From Streptosporangiaceae bacterium (lineage in GTDB: Bacteria > Actinomycetota > Actinomycetes > Streptosporangiales > Streptosporangiaceae), in NCBI GenBank assembly GCA_025934375.1, contig JAICYD010000064.1, positions 1 through 38,843 of the forward strand: a stretch of DNA of 38,843 nt. The letters run 5' to 3'. Under the pieces are notes generated by a model that had not been told where the DNA came from, did no database searches, and saw only the letters and a program-made list of their open reading frames with translations. Shown piece by piece: positions 1 through 7,642 of the stretch. A program made the position numbers and the translations under genes. Numbering within the stretch: the first letter of the stretch is position 1; every line of letters begins with the position of its first letter.

Positions 1-51
1 CCGTCGCCCCCTTGCGCCCGTCGCCCCCTTGCGCCCGTCGCCCCCTGGCGG
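1..51. repeat. Three 17-bp direct repeats upstream of aroC
   Basis: Three head-to-tail copies of a 17-bp unit beginning CCGTCGCCCCCTTGCG lie at 1-17, 18-34 and 35-51. The third copy diverges at its end and merges into the hairpin that follows. The array may continue to the left of the window. It shows no coding character. It could be a decayed intergenic repeat or the tail of an upstream gene. Confidence 0.7.
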
Positions 52-73
52 GCGCCGCGCCCGCCAGGGGGCG
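39..73. terminator. GC-rich hairpin before aroC
   Basis: A perfect 14-bp inverted repeat has arms 39-52 and 60-73 and a 7-base loop. No T-run follows. It ends 16 bases before the putative aroC -10 box, so it may end transcription from the gene to the left, or act as a barrier element. The pairing is visible in the sequence; the terminator role is inferred. Confidence 0.5.
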
Positions 74-88
74 CCATCATCGCGGCAG

Positions 89-94
89 TAAGGT
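89..94 (+). promoter_or_regulatory. Putative leaderless -10 box for aroC (TAAGGT)
   Basis: TAAGGT is followed by exactly six bases and then the aroC ATG at 101. This places the expected transcription start at or next to the start codon. No clear -35 box is seen, because the hairpin occupies that region, and there is no strong Shine-Dalgarno sequence. The same TANNNT-N6-start geometry recurs at 6479, 7631, 11004 and 24183. Confidence 0.5.
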
Positions 95-100
95 TGAGCC

Positions 101-1282
101 ATGTTTCGATGGCTGACCGCGGGAGAGTCGCACGGCCGGGCGCTCGCCGCGATCTGCGACGGGGTCCCCGCCGGGGTGCGCATCACCTCCGCCGACGTGG
201 CGGCGGCGCTGGGCAGGCGGCGCGCGGGGTACGGGCGCGGCGCGCGGATGAAGTTCGAGCAAGACGAGGTGGAGCTCACCGGCGGCGTGCGGCACGGCGT
301 CACGATGGGCGGCCCGGTCGCGATACGGGTGGCCAACACCGAGTGGCCCAAGTGGGAGACGGTGATGTCGCCCGACCCGGTGGCCGCCGACGAACTGGAC
401 GCGCAGGCGCGCAACGCGCCGCTGTCGCGACCGCGACCCGGGCACGCCGACCTGGCGGGCATGCAGAAGTACGGGTTCACCGACGCGCGGCCGATCCTGG
501 AGCGGGCCAGCGCGCGGGAAACCGCCGCCCGGGTCGCGCTCGGGGAGGTCGCCCGCCACCTGCTCGAGCAGGCACTGGGCGTGCGGGTCATCAGCCACGT
601 GGTGCAACTCGGGTCGGTCACGGCGCCCGAGGCCGGCCCGGTGCCGGTGCCCGAGGACCTGGACCGCATCGAAGCCGACCCGGTGCGCTGCCTGGACCCC
701 GGGGCCAGCGCGGCCATGGTCGCCGAGGTCGACGCCGCCCGCAAGGACGGCGACACGCTGGGCGGCGTCGTGGAGGTGCTCGCCTACGGGCTGCCGCCGG
801 GGCTGGGCAGCCACGTGCAGTGGGACCGGCGGCTGGATGCCCGGCTGGCCGGCGCGCTGATGTCGGTGCAGGCCATTAAGGGCGTGGCGTTCGGGGATGG
901 CTTCGTCACGGCGGGCCGGCGCGGGTCCGGGGCGCATGACGAGATATCCCGCACCGAAGACGGCGTCCAGCGGGAGACCAACCGGGCCGGCGGCGTCGAG
1001 GGCGGCATGACGACAGGTGAGGTGCTACGGGTCCGCGCGGCGATGAAGCCGATCTCCACGGTGCCGCGGGCGCTGTTCACCGTGGACGTGCTGACCGGGG
1101 AGCCAGCCAAGGCGATCAACCAGCGCAGTGACGTGACGGCGGTCCCCGCCGCCGGCGTGGTCGCCGAGGCCATGGTCGCGCTGGTGCTGGCCGAGGCGGC
1201 GGTCGAGAAGTTCGGCGGGGACTCGGTGGAGGAGATGCGCCGCAACGCGGAGGGTTACCTCAAATCGCTGGTGATCTCGTGA
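101..1282 (+). CDS. aroC: Chorismate synthase
   Basis: The product converts 5-enolpyruvylshikimate-3-phosphate to chorismate, the last step of the shikimate pathway, in the cytoplasm and using reduced FMN. The 393-residue protein has normal family length. It starts with the family signature FRWLTAGESHG. The FMN/substrate motifs RPRPGHADLAGMQKYG, RASARETAARVALG and GGVEGGMTTGE follow in the usual order. The ATG at 101 places the conserved AGESHG at residues 7-12, as expected. It is the first gene of an aro operon and its stop overlaps the next start by four bases (GTGA). It is probably transcribed from the leaderless-type box at 89-94. The identification is secure. Confidence 0.98.
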   Translation: MFRWLTAGESHGRALAAICDGVPAGVRITSADVAAALGRRRAGYGRGARMKFEQDEVELTGGVRHGVTMGGPVAIRVANTEWPKWETVMSPDPVAADELDAQARNAPLSRPRPGHADLAGMQKYGFTDARPILERASARETAARVALGEVARHLLEQALGVRVISHVVQLGSVTAPEAGPVPVPEDLDRIEADPVRCLDPGASAAMVAEVDAARKDGDTLGGVVEVLAYGLPPGLGSHVQWDRRLDARLAGALMSVQAIKGVAFGDGFVTAGRRGSGAHDEISRTEDGVQRETNRAGGVEGGMTTGEVLRVRAAMKPISTVPRALFTVDVLTGEPAKAINQRSDVTAVPAAGVVAEAMVALVLAEAAVEKFGGDSVEEMRRNAEGYLKSLVIS

Positions 1283-1809
1283 GCGAGGAGCATCCGCCGG
1301 CCGTGGTGGTGCTGGTCGGACCGCCGGCGGCGGGCAAGTCGTCCGCGGGGCGGCTGCTCGCCACCCGGCTGGGCGTGCCGTTCGCCGACACCGACGCCCT
1401 GGTCGCGAAGGCCGCGGGCAAGCCGGTCGGCGACATCTTCGTGGAGGACGGGGAGGCTGCCTTCCGCGAGTTCGAGCGGGCCGCGGTGGCCCATGGACTT
1501 GACGGCTTCGGGACGGGCGGCGGGGTCCTCGCGCTGGGCAGCGGGGCCGTCCTCGACCCGGACGTGCGGCGGATGATCGAGCGGAAGCTGGTCGTCTACC
1601 TGGAGGTCAGCTTCGGGGTGGTGGCGCAGCGGACCGGCTTCGACCGGCCCCGCGTGGTGATCCCCGGCAACCCGCGCGGCCGGCTGCGGACCATGATGGA
1701 AGAGCGCCGCCCGGTGTATGAGTCCCTCGCGGCGCTGACCGTGCCCGCCGATGACCTGGTGCCGGACGAGGTGGCCGACGAGCTGGTAAAGCGATTGGAG
1801 GACCGGTAG
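1279..1809 (+). CDS. aroK: Shikimate kinase, first copy (divergent lid)
   Basis: The product phosphorylates shikimate at the 3-hydroxyl using ATP. The 176-residue protein has a P-loop GPPAAGKSS (residues 14-22), the shikimate-binding DTD, the FREFE arginine motif and GTGGGV. The lid is unusual. Where typical AroK proteins have RPLL followed by a short loop, this one reads RPRVVIPGNPRGRL before EERRPVYE, so it is longer and lacks the Leu-Leu. The GTG start at 1279 overlaps the aroC stop, implying translational coupling. The position between aroC and aroB is the usual place for aroK in actinobacteria. A second kinase gene lies at 3350-3835, so the altered lid may mean relaxed substrate use or partial redundancy. 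Family membership is clear; exact activity is less sure. Confidence 0.88.
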   Translation: MSEEHPPAVVVLVGPPAAGKSSAGRLLATRLGVPFADTDALVAKAAGKPVGDIFVEDGEAAFREFERAAVAHGLDGFGTGGGVLALGSGAVLDPDVRRMIERKLVVYLEVSFGVVAQRTGFDRPRVVIPGNPRGRLRTMMEERRPVYESLAALTVPADDLVPDEVADELVKRLEDR

Positions 1810-1812
1810 AGC

Positions 1813-2892
1813 GTGACCAAAGTGACGCGAATCCCGGTGAGCGGCGAGGCGCCCTATGAGGTCGTCGTCGGCACTGGGGTGCTGGGGGAACTGCCCTCGC
1901 TGGTGAGCAAGAAGGCCGAGACGGTCGCGGTCATTCACGCCGAGGGGCTGGGCGCGATCGCCAGGCCCGCGGGCCGGGCACTGGAAGAGGCCGGGTTCAC
2001 CGTGATCTCGGCGGCGGTCCCGGACGGCGAGGCCGCCAAGGACATCTCGGTCGCGGCCCGGCTGTGGTCATGGCTCGCGGAGTCCCGGGTCACCCGGACC
2101 GATGCCGTGGTCGGCATCGGCGGGGGAGCGACGACTGACCTGGCCGGGTTCGTGGCCGCCACCTGGCTGCGCGGCGTGCCGGTGATCTTGGTGCCCACCA
2201 CGCTGCTGGGCATGGTCGACGCCGCGGTCGGCGGCAAGACGGCCGTCGACATCCCGGAGGGCAAGAACCTGGTGGGGGCGTTCCACCCGCCGGCCGGGGT
2301 GCTGTGCGACCTGGCGACGCTGATGACGCTGGACCGCGCGGACTACGTGGCCGGCCTCGCCGAGGTCATCAAGGCCGGGTTCATCGCCGACGCGGAGATC
2401 CTGCGGCTGGTCACCAGCGACCCGGCCGGCGCCGGGTCGCCCTCCGGCGCGCACTCCCGTGAGCTCATCGAGCGGGCGATCCGGATGAAGGCGCGGGTCG
2501 TCTCCGCTGACCTGCGCGAGGCCGGGCCGCGCGAGACGCTCAACTACGGGCACACCCTCGGGCACGCGATCGAGCGGGTCGAGGGGTACACGTTCCGGCA
2601 CGGGTACGCGGTCGCGATCGGCATGGTGTTCGCGGCCGAGGTCGCCCGGCTGGCCGGGCGGCTGGAGGCGGCCTCGGTGGGGCGGCACCGGGACATCCTC
2701 ACCTCGGTCGGGCTGCCCGTGACGTACGCCGGGGGCGTATGGCCGTCCCTGCGCGAGGCGATGAGCCTGGACAAGAAGACGCGCGGCGCCCGGCTGCGGA
2801 TGGTCGTCCTGGACGGGGAGGGACACCCCGGCATCCTCGACGGGCCGCCGGAGTCGCTGCTGGCGCAGGCGTACCTGGCGGTGTCGGCGTGA
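1813..2892 (+). CDS. aroB: 3-dehydroquinate synthase
   Basis: The product converts DAHP to 3-dehydroquinate in the cytoplasm using NAD and a divalent metal. The 359-residue protein has the NAD-binding GIGGGATTDLAGF, the core PTTLLGMVDAAVGGKTAVD, NLVGAFHPP, and the metal-ligand segments AEVIKAGF, NYGHTLGHAIE and FRHGYAVAIGM. All catalytic landmarks appear intact. GTG at 1813 lies three bases after the aroK stop and gives the usual N-terminal beta strand (VTRIPVSGEAPYEVVVG). The stop overlaps the aroQ GTG by four bases. It sits in the aro operon, and the identification is secure. Confidence 0.97.
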   Translation: MTKVTRIPVSGEAPYEVVVGTGVLGELPSLVSKKAETVAVIHAEGLGAIARPAGRALEEAGFTVISAAVPDGEAAKDISVAARLWSWLAESRVTRTDAVVGIGGGATTDLAGFVAATWLRGVPVILVPTTLLGMVDAAVGGKTAVDIPEGKNLVGAFHPPAGVLCDLATLMTLDRADYVAGLAEVIKAGFIADAEILRLVTSDPAGAGSPSGAHSRELIERAIRMKARVVSADLREAGPRETLNYGHTLGHAIERVEGYTFRHGYAVAIGMVFAAEVARLAGRLEAASVGRHRDILTSVGLPVTYAGGVWPSLREAMSLDKKTRGARLRMVVLDGEGHPGILDGPPESLLAQAYLAVSA

Positions 2893-3353
2893 GCGCGCAG
2901 GGCGAAGCCGGGACCCGGCGGGTACTGGTCCTCAACGGGCCGAACCTTGGCCGGCTCGGCAGGCGCGAGCCGTCGGTGTACGGGTCGGCGACCTACGCCG
3001 ACCTGGTGGCGCTGTGCGAGTCGGCGGGCAAGGAACTGGGCCTGGCCGTGGAGGTCCGGCAGACCGAGTACGAGGGTGAACTGGTCACCTGGGTGCATGA
3101 GGCATGCGACCTGGCCCTGCCGGTCGTGCTGAACGCCGGGGCCCTCACCCACTACTCCTACGCGCTGATGGACGCGGTGAAGATGCGTACCGCCCCGCTC
3201 GTCGAGGTGCACATCTCCAACATCGCGGCACGCGAGGGCTTCCGGCATGAGTCGGTGCTGACCCCGGTGGCGAGCGGGATCATCGCGGGCTTCGGGTTCC
3301 GGTCCTACGTGCTGGCGCTGCGCGCCGTGGCCTCCTGGCCGGACGCCTCGTGA
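2889..3353 (+). CDS. aroQ: Type II 3-dehydroquinate dehydratase
   Basis: The product dehydrates 3-dehydroquinate to 3-dehydroshikimate; type II enzymes are small dodecamers. GTG at 2889 overlaps the aroB stop and gives 154 residues, the normal size. Visible signatures are LNGPNLGRLGRREPSVYG, which contains the lid arginine and catalytic tyrosine, and VEVHISNI with the catalytic histidine, followed by REGFRHESVLTPVASGIIAGFG. Some positions differ from common forms: QTEYEGEL where QS(N/D)xEG is usual, NAGALTHYS where NPGAxTHTS is usual, and NIAARE where N(I/V)HARE is usual. These suggest a divergent but probably active enzyme. An upstream in-frame extension into aroB is rejected because the family starts just before LVLNGPN. 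The stop overlaps the next gene. Confidence 0.92.
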   Translation: MSAQGEAGTRRVLVLNGPNLGRLGRREPSVYGSATYADLVALCESAGKELGLAVEVRQTEYEGELVTWVHEACDLALPVVLNAGALTHYSYALMDAVKMRTAPLVEVHISNIAAREGFRHESVLTPVASGIIAGFGFRSYVLALRAVASWPDAS

Positions 3354-3835
3354 TCGTCTTGGTCGGGTTCATGGGCGCCGGCAAGACGACCGTCGGCCGC
3401 TTGCTCGCGGCCCAGGCCGGCGTGCCGTTCCTGGACAGCGATCACGTGATCGAGGCGCGGGCCGGCCGGTCCATCGCCGAGATCTTCGCCGCCGACGGCG
3501 AGCCGGCCTTCCGGATCCTTGAGCATGAGGTGATCGCCGACCTGCTGGGCGGACCGGACGCGGTGCTCGCCGTGGGCGGCGGCGCCGCCGAGCACGAGGG
3601 CACCCGCAAGCTGCTCGCCCCGGTGCCGGTGGCCTACCTGCGGGTCTCCTATGCCGAGGCCCTGGCCCGCGTGGGCGCCGACGGCTACCGCCCCATGCTG
3701 GCGCGCCCCGACATCACCGACGTCTACGAGCGCCGCCAGGCCAGCTACGGGCAGGTCGCCACGGTCACCGTGACCGTGGACGGCCGCTCGCCCGGGGACA
3801 TCGCCGCGGACATCCTCGGGCGGCTCGGCGGCTGA
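3350..3835 (+). CDS. Shikimate kinase, second copy
   Basis: This is a second shikimate kinase of 161 residues in the same operon. It has a canonical P-loop GFMGAGKTT (residues 6-14), DSD for shikimate and Mg binding, FRILE, VGGGA and a compact lid with RPML followed by YERRQASY. In motif quality it is closer to classical AroK than the first copy at 1279-1809. GTG at 3350 overlaps the aroQ stop by four bases, so the five aro genes look like one coupled transcript. It could be the principal AroK, with the first copy specialised, or the two could be redundant. A related small-molecule kinase such as gluconokinase is less likely, given the aro context and the RPML lid. Confidence 0.88.
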   Translation: MIVLVGFMGAGKTTVGRLLAAQAGVPFLDSDHVIEARAGRSIAEIFAADGEPAFRILEHEVIADLLGGPDAVLAVGGGAAEHEGTRKLLAPVPVAYLRVSYAEALARVGADGYRPMLARPDITDVYERRQASYGQVATVTVTVDGRSPGDIAADILGRLGG

Positions 3836-4006
3836 CGCCCGGCGCGGGTCACCCTGGGGTCAGCATGGCCGCGCGGGTGGGGACAGCACGCGCGAAGCGT
3901 GATGCCTGCGCACTTGTCCCGGCGTGCTCGCGGCCCCTTAACTGAAGCCAAGGCGGGGGCGGGCCGTCCAGAGCACGCCCGGCCATACGGCGAGGGGAGC
4001 ACCGGC

Positions 4007-6424
4007 GTGGGCATCGCCTGGGCATGGCTGGCGCTGGACGCGCGGCGACGATGGCGGGCGCTCGTGGTCCTGGCCCTGCTGGTCGCCCTGGCGACGGGGA
4101 CCGTCCTCACGGCCGCCGCAGGGGCCAGGCGCGGGCAGACCGCGTGGGACCGGCTGTGGACGGGCACCATGCCCGCGACCGTGGCGGTGCTGCCCAACCA
4201 GCCCGGGTTCGACTGGGATAAGGTCCGCCCCCTGCCCGAGGTCGCCGCGATGAGCCGGATCGTCATCTACTACGGGGTCGCGGCCGACGGCCTGCCCGGC
4301 GCGGGCTTCAGCTTCCCGTACGCCGACGCGGCCGGCGGGCAGTCGATCGAGCGCCCGGCGGTGCTCGCGGGCCGCCTGCTCAACCCGGCCCGCGCCGATG
4401 AGGTGGAGGTCTCCCCGCACTTCGTGGCCGCCTACGGCAAGGGCGTCGGGGACACGCTGACCCTGCACCTGTCCTCGCCCGCCCAGGCCAATGAGAACTT
4501 CGACGCCTCCAGCGGACAGCCCCTCGGCCCGCGGGTCACGGCCACGATCGTCGGGGTGGTCCACGACGCGTTCTGGATGGACGGCCCTGGGGACAACGGC
4601 GGCGTCGTGCTATCGCCCGCCCTGACCACCGACTACCGGGCGAACATCATCGGCACTAAAGGACAGGCGTTCATCAACGCCCTCATCCGCCTCAAGGGCG
4701 GCGCGGCCCAGATCCCCGCGTTCCGGGCCGACCTGGCCAGGGCCACCGGCCGCAACGACATCGACGTATGGGACAACTACGCCGTCACCGGTGGTCCGGT
4801 CCGCAAGGCGAGCGGGTATGAGTCGGTGTGGCTGCTGGCCTTCGCGGTCGCCGCGCTGCTGGCCGCGATCTTCCTCATCGGGCAGTCCGTCGCCCGCGCG
4901 GTGATGGCCAGCGCCGGCGAACTGCGGGTGCTCCAGGCGGTCGGCCTGACGCGGTCACAGGCGGTGGGCTGCGCCACGATCGGCCCGTCGCTGGCGGCCG
5001 TCGCAGGCGCCACCGCCGGCGTGGCCGGGGCCATCGTCGCGTCCGGCTGGATGCCGATCGGGATCGCTTCCCTCGTCGAGCCAGCTCCCGGCATCGAAGC
5101 CGACTGGCTGGTGCTGGTTCCCGGATGGCTGCTCGCCGTGGCGCTCGTCACGGCCGGGACCGCCATGGCGGCCCGGCTCGCGCTGCCCGCCGCCCGCTCC
5201 CCGGTCCCGCCTCGCCTGTCCGCCGTCGCCGCCGCCGCGGCCCGTGCGGGCCTCCCCGTGCCACTGGTGGTGGGCACCCGCTTCGCGCTGGAGGCAGGCC
5301 GCGGGCAGAGCGCGGTGCCAGTCCGCTCGGCCCTCGGGGGCGTGATCGCCGGGGTGCTGGGCGTGCTGGCGGCGTTCACGTTCTACGCCGGGGTGAGCGA
5401 CGCGGCGGCCAACCCGGACCGGTTCGGGCAGACCTGGCAGCTGGAGGCCTACATCGGGGAAAACGGGCAGGACATCTCGCCGGCCGCCGCGAGCGTGCTG
5501 CGCGCGGTGGCGGCCGATCCCGACGTGACCGGGGTCAACGCGCCGCTCGTGGCCGGCGCGCAGACCGGCCAGGTCTCCATCGAGAGCTTCACCTACGAGC
5601 CGGTGGCCGGGAAGGCGGTCCCGGTGGTGCTGACCGAGGGGCGCATGCCCGCCAGCGCGACCGAGGTCGTCCTCGGCGTGACCACTTCCAAGGACCTGCA
5701 CGCCGGGGTCGGCTCGGTCATCCGGCTCGACGGCGGGGCCTCGTCGCGGGCGATGAACGTCACCGGCGTCGGCTTCGTCCCGACTGGCCCGCACAACTCC
5801 TACGACCAGGGCGCGTGGGTCACCCCGGCCGGCTACCAGCAGGTCTTCCACGGTGCCCACTACGCCTTCAAGTACCACCTGGGGGCGGTTGCGGTGCGGC
5901 CGGGCGCGGACCTGGCCGCGGTGACCCGGCGGCTGAACGCGGTCGCCGCCGCGGTCCCCGGCGGCGCGGATTACTCTTTCAGCCCGGCCCAGCCGCTGAC
6001 TCAGGTGCAAGTGATCAGGGACGTGGCACGGCTCCCGCTGGCCCTCAGCGGCTTCCTCGCCCTCCTGGCCGCGGGGGCGGTCGGGCACGCGCTCGCCGTC
6101 ACGGTCCGCCGTCGGCGGCACGAGCTGGCCGTGCTGCGGGCACTGGGGCTGACTCGCGGGCAGGCGCGGGCGGTAGTGGTGACCCACGGGAGCGTGCACG
6201 CCATCATCGGGCTATCGGCGGGCATCCCGCTGGGCATCGTGACCGGGCGCCTGCTGTGGCGGGTGGTGGCCGGCTTCACGCCCCTGGCCTACGTCCCCCC
6301 GCTCGCCGTCTGGGCGCTGGCGCTGATCGGGCCGGCCACGCTGCTGGCCGCCGTGGTGCTCGCGATATGGCCGGGACATCGCGCGGCCCGGCTGCGCCCC
6401 GCGCAGGTCCTGCGCTCCGAGTGA
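4007..6424 (+). CDS. ABC transporter permease with two FtsX-type modules
   Basis: This is an 805-residue membrane protein with a MacB/FtsX permease layout. One helix lies near residues 18-40, followed by a large extracytoplasmic domain. Three helices follow at about 272-390, another near 437-460, a second outer domain, and three C-terminal helices in about 679-795. Both modules contain the short cytoplasmic loop typical of FtsX (GELRVLQAVGLTRSQA and ELAVLRALGLTRGQA), and the protein ends RAARLRPAQVLRSE. The GTG at 4007 is chosen because GAGGGGAG lies about seven bases upstream and residue 1 then leads into the first helix. Upstream in-frame codons from 3899 give a non-membrane Arg-rich tail. 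No ATPase gene is adjacent. The substrate is unknown; lipoproteins, peptides or lipids are possible. Confidence 0.85.
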   Translation: MGIAWAWLALDARRRWRALVVLALLVALATGTVLTAAAGARRGQTAWDRLWTGTMPATVAVLPNQPGFDWDKVRPLPEVAAMSRIVIYYGVAADGLPGAGFSFPYADAAGGQSIERPAVLAGRLLNPARADEVEVSPHFVAAYGKGVGDTLTLHLSSPAQANENFDASSGQPLGPRVTATIVGVVHDAFWMDGPGDNGGVVLSPALTTDYRANIIGTKGQAFINALIRLKGGAAQIPAFRADLARATGRNDIDVWDNYAVTGGPVRKASGYESVWLLAFAVAALLAAIFLIGQSVARAVMASAGELRVLQAVGLTRSQAVGCATIGPSLAAVAGATAGVAGAIVASGWMPIGIASLVEPAPGIEADWLVLVPGWLLAVALVTAGTAMAARLALPAARSPVPPRLSAVAAAAARAGLPVPLVVGTRFALEAGRGQSAVPVRSALGGVIAGVLGVLAAFTFYAGVSDAAANPDRFGQTWQLEAYIGENGQDISPAAASVLRAVAADPDVTGVNAPLVAGAQTGQVSIESFTYEPVAGKAVPVVLTEGRMPASATEVVLGVTTSKDLHAGVGSVIRLDGGASSRAMNVTGVGFVPTGPHNSYDQGAWVTPAGYQQVFHGAHYAFKYHLGAVAVRPGADLAAVTRRLNAVAAAVPGGADYSFSPAQPLTQVQVIRDVARLPLALSGFLALLAAGAVGHALAVTVRRRRHELAVLRALGLTRGQARAVVVTHGSVHAIIGLSAGIPLGIVTGRLLWRVVAGFTPLAYVPPLAVWALALIGPATLLAAVVLAIWPGHRAARLRPAQVLRSE

Positions 6425-6472
6425 CCCGCGGCCGTGGTGTGCGCCTGCCCCGGATGGCCAGGAGAGGGCGGC

Positions 6473-6486
6473 TTACCGTACGGTAA
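6473..6486. promoter_or_regulatory. Palindromic operator over a leaderless-type -10 box
   Basis: TTACCGTACGGTAA is a perfect 14-bp palindrome of the kind bound by TetR-family repressors. Its right half contains TACGGT (6479-6484), which sits exactly six bases before the ATG at 6491 and so has the geometry of a leaderless -10 box. A bound dimer would block the promoter directly. No regulator gene is adjacent. Confidence 0.5.
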
Positions 6487-6490
6487 CCAC

Positions 6491-7537
6491 ATGCGTTTGG
6501 GGATGATGATGGACTACGCCGGCGGGTTCCCTGAGGCCGTCGCCGGCCTAGCCGACTACGAGAGCGCCGGGCTGGAGATCGTGTTCGTGCCCGAGGCGTA
6601 CTCCTTCGACGCGGTGAGCCAGCTCGGCTTCATCGCCGCGCGCACCCGGCAGCTGCAGATCGCGAGCGGGATCTTGCCGATCTACTCGCGAACCCCGGCG
6701 CTGACCGCGATGACCGCCGCCGGCCTGGACTACGTGTCCGGCGGCCGGTTCACCCTCGGGCTGGGCACGTCCGGCCCCCAGGTGATCGAGGGCTGGCACG
6801 GCGTCCCCTACGACGCGCCGGTGGGCCGTACCCGCGAGCTGATCGAGATCTGCCGGAAGGTATGGCGCCGCGAGGTCCTGGACTACCAGGGCAAGCACTA
6901 CACGCTGCCCTACACGGGCGGCACCGGGCTGGGCAAGCCGCTGAAGCTGATCAACCGCCCGGTCCGGGACCGGATCCCGGTCGTCATCGCCGCGCTCGGC
7001 CCGAAGAACGTGGAGCTCGCCGCCGAGATCGCCGACGGCTGGCAGCCGATCTTCTACTTCCCGGAGAAGGCCGCCGTGGCCTGGCAGGCGCCGCTGGCCG
7101 CCGGCGCGGCCAAGCGCCAGGCGGACCTGGCGCCGCTCGACGTGATCGCCGCCGCCCCGCTGGCGATCGGCGACGGACAGGCCATCACGGGCCTGCGCGA
7201 CGTCCTGCGCCCGCACTTCGCCCTCTACATCGGCGGCATGGGCGCGCGCGGCCGGAACTTCTACAACGACCTGGCCGTCCGGTTCGGCTACGAGGCCGAG
7301 GCGAAGGCCATCCAGGACGCCTACCTGGCCGGCCGCAAGGATGAGGCCGCCGCGCTGGTCCCCGTCGAGTTGCTGGAGAAGACCTCGCTCATCGGGTCCG
7401 AGGGCTACGTCGCCGAGCGGCTGGCCACGCTGCGCGAATCCGGGGTCACCACGCTGAACGTCACCCCGCTGGCGCCCACCCTCGCCGAGCGCGTCGCCGC
7501 CATCGAGAAGGTCCGCGAGCTGCTTCCTGGGGGGTGA
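6491..7537 (+). CDS. LLM-class F420-dependent oxidoreductase
   Basis: This is a 348-residue TIM-barrel protein of the bacterial luciferase-like monooxygenase family, in the branch that uses the deazaflavin F420 (similar in form to mycobacterial Rv3520c-type proteins). Visible features are the N-terminal MRLGMMMDYAGG, a VPEAYSFDAVSQLGFIAART segment, and GRFTLGLGTSGPQVIEGWHG, which in this family lies near the cofactor phosphate. The ATG at 6491 is preferred because MRLG begins the first barrel strand. In-frame codons upstream to GTG 6434 encode no recognisable part. The natural substrate cannot be told. The gene is downstream of the permease but has its own candidate promoter and operator. Confidence 0.85.
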   Translation: MRLGMMMDYAGGFPEAVAGLADYESAGLEIVFVPEAYSFDAVSQLGFIAARTRQLQIASGILPIYSRTPALTAMTAAGLDYVSGGRFTLGLGTSGPQVIEGWHGVPYDAPVGRTRELIEICRKVWRREVLDYQGKHYTLPYTGGTGLGKPLKLINRPVRDRIPVVIAALGPKNVELAAEIADGWQPIFYFPEKAAVAWQAPLAAGAAKRQADLAPLDVIAAAPLAIGDGQAITGLRDVLRPHFALYIGGMGARGRNFYNDLAVRFGYEAEAKAIQDAYLAGRKDEAAALVPVELLEKTSLIGSEGYVAERLATLRESGVTTLNVTPLAPTLAERVAAIEKVRELLPGG

Positions 7538-7630
7538 GCACCCCAGTCCCCCAGCCAGCGCAGCCTCCGTCCGTACTCCCGCCGGTCCGCGCTGAGCTGA
7601 CCCCGCTGGCCCGGGGGCGGGGGCGGTCCT

Positions 7631-7636
7631 TACAGT
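7631..7636 (+). promoter_or_regulatory. Putative leaderless -10 box for pepP-like gene (TACAGT)
   Basis: TACAGT is followed by six bases and the ATG at 7643. The 105-base gap after the preceding gene contains no ribosome-binding site near this ATG, which fits a leaderless transcript. Confidence 0.5.
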
Positions 7637-7642
7637 CATTAC

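Noticed and set aside
3899..4006. N-terminal extension of the ABC permease to 3899
   Set aside because: There is no ribosome-binding site there, and the added residues are not membrane-like; GTG 4007 has a strong site.
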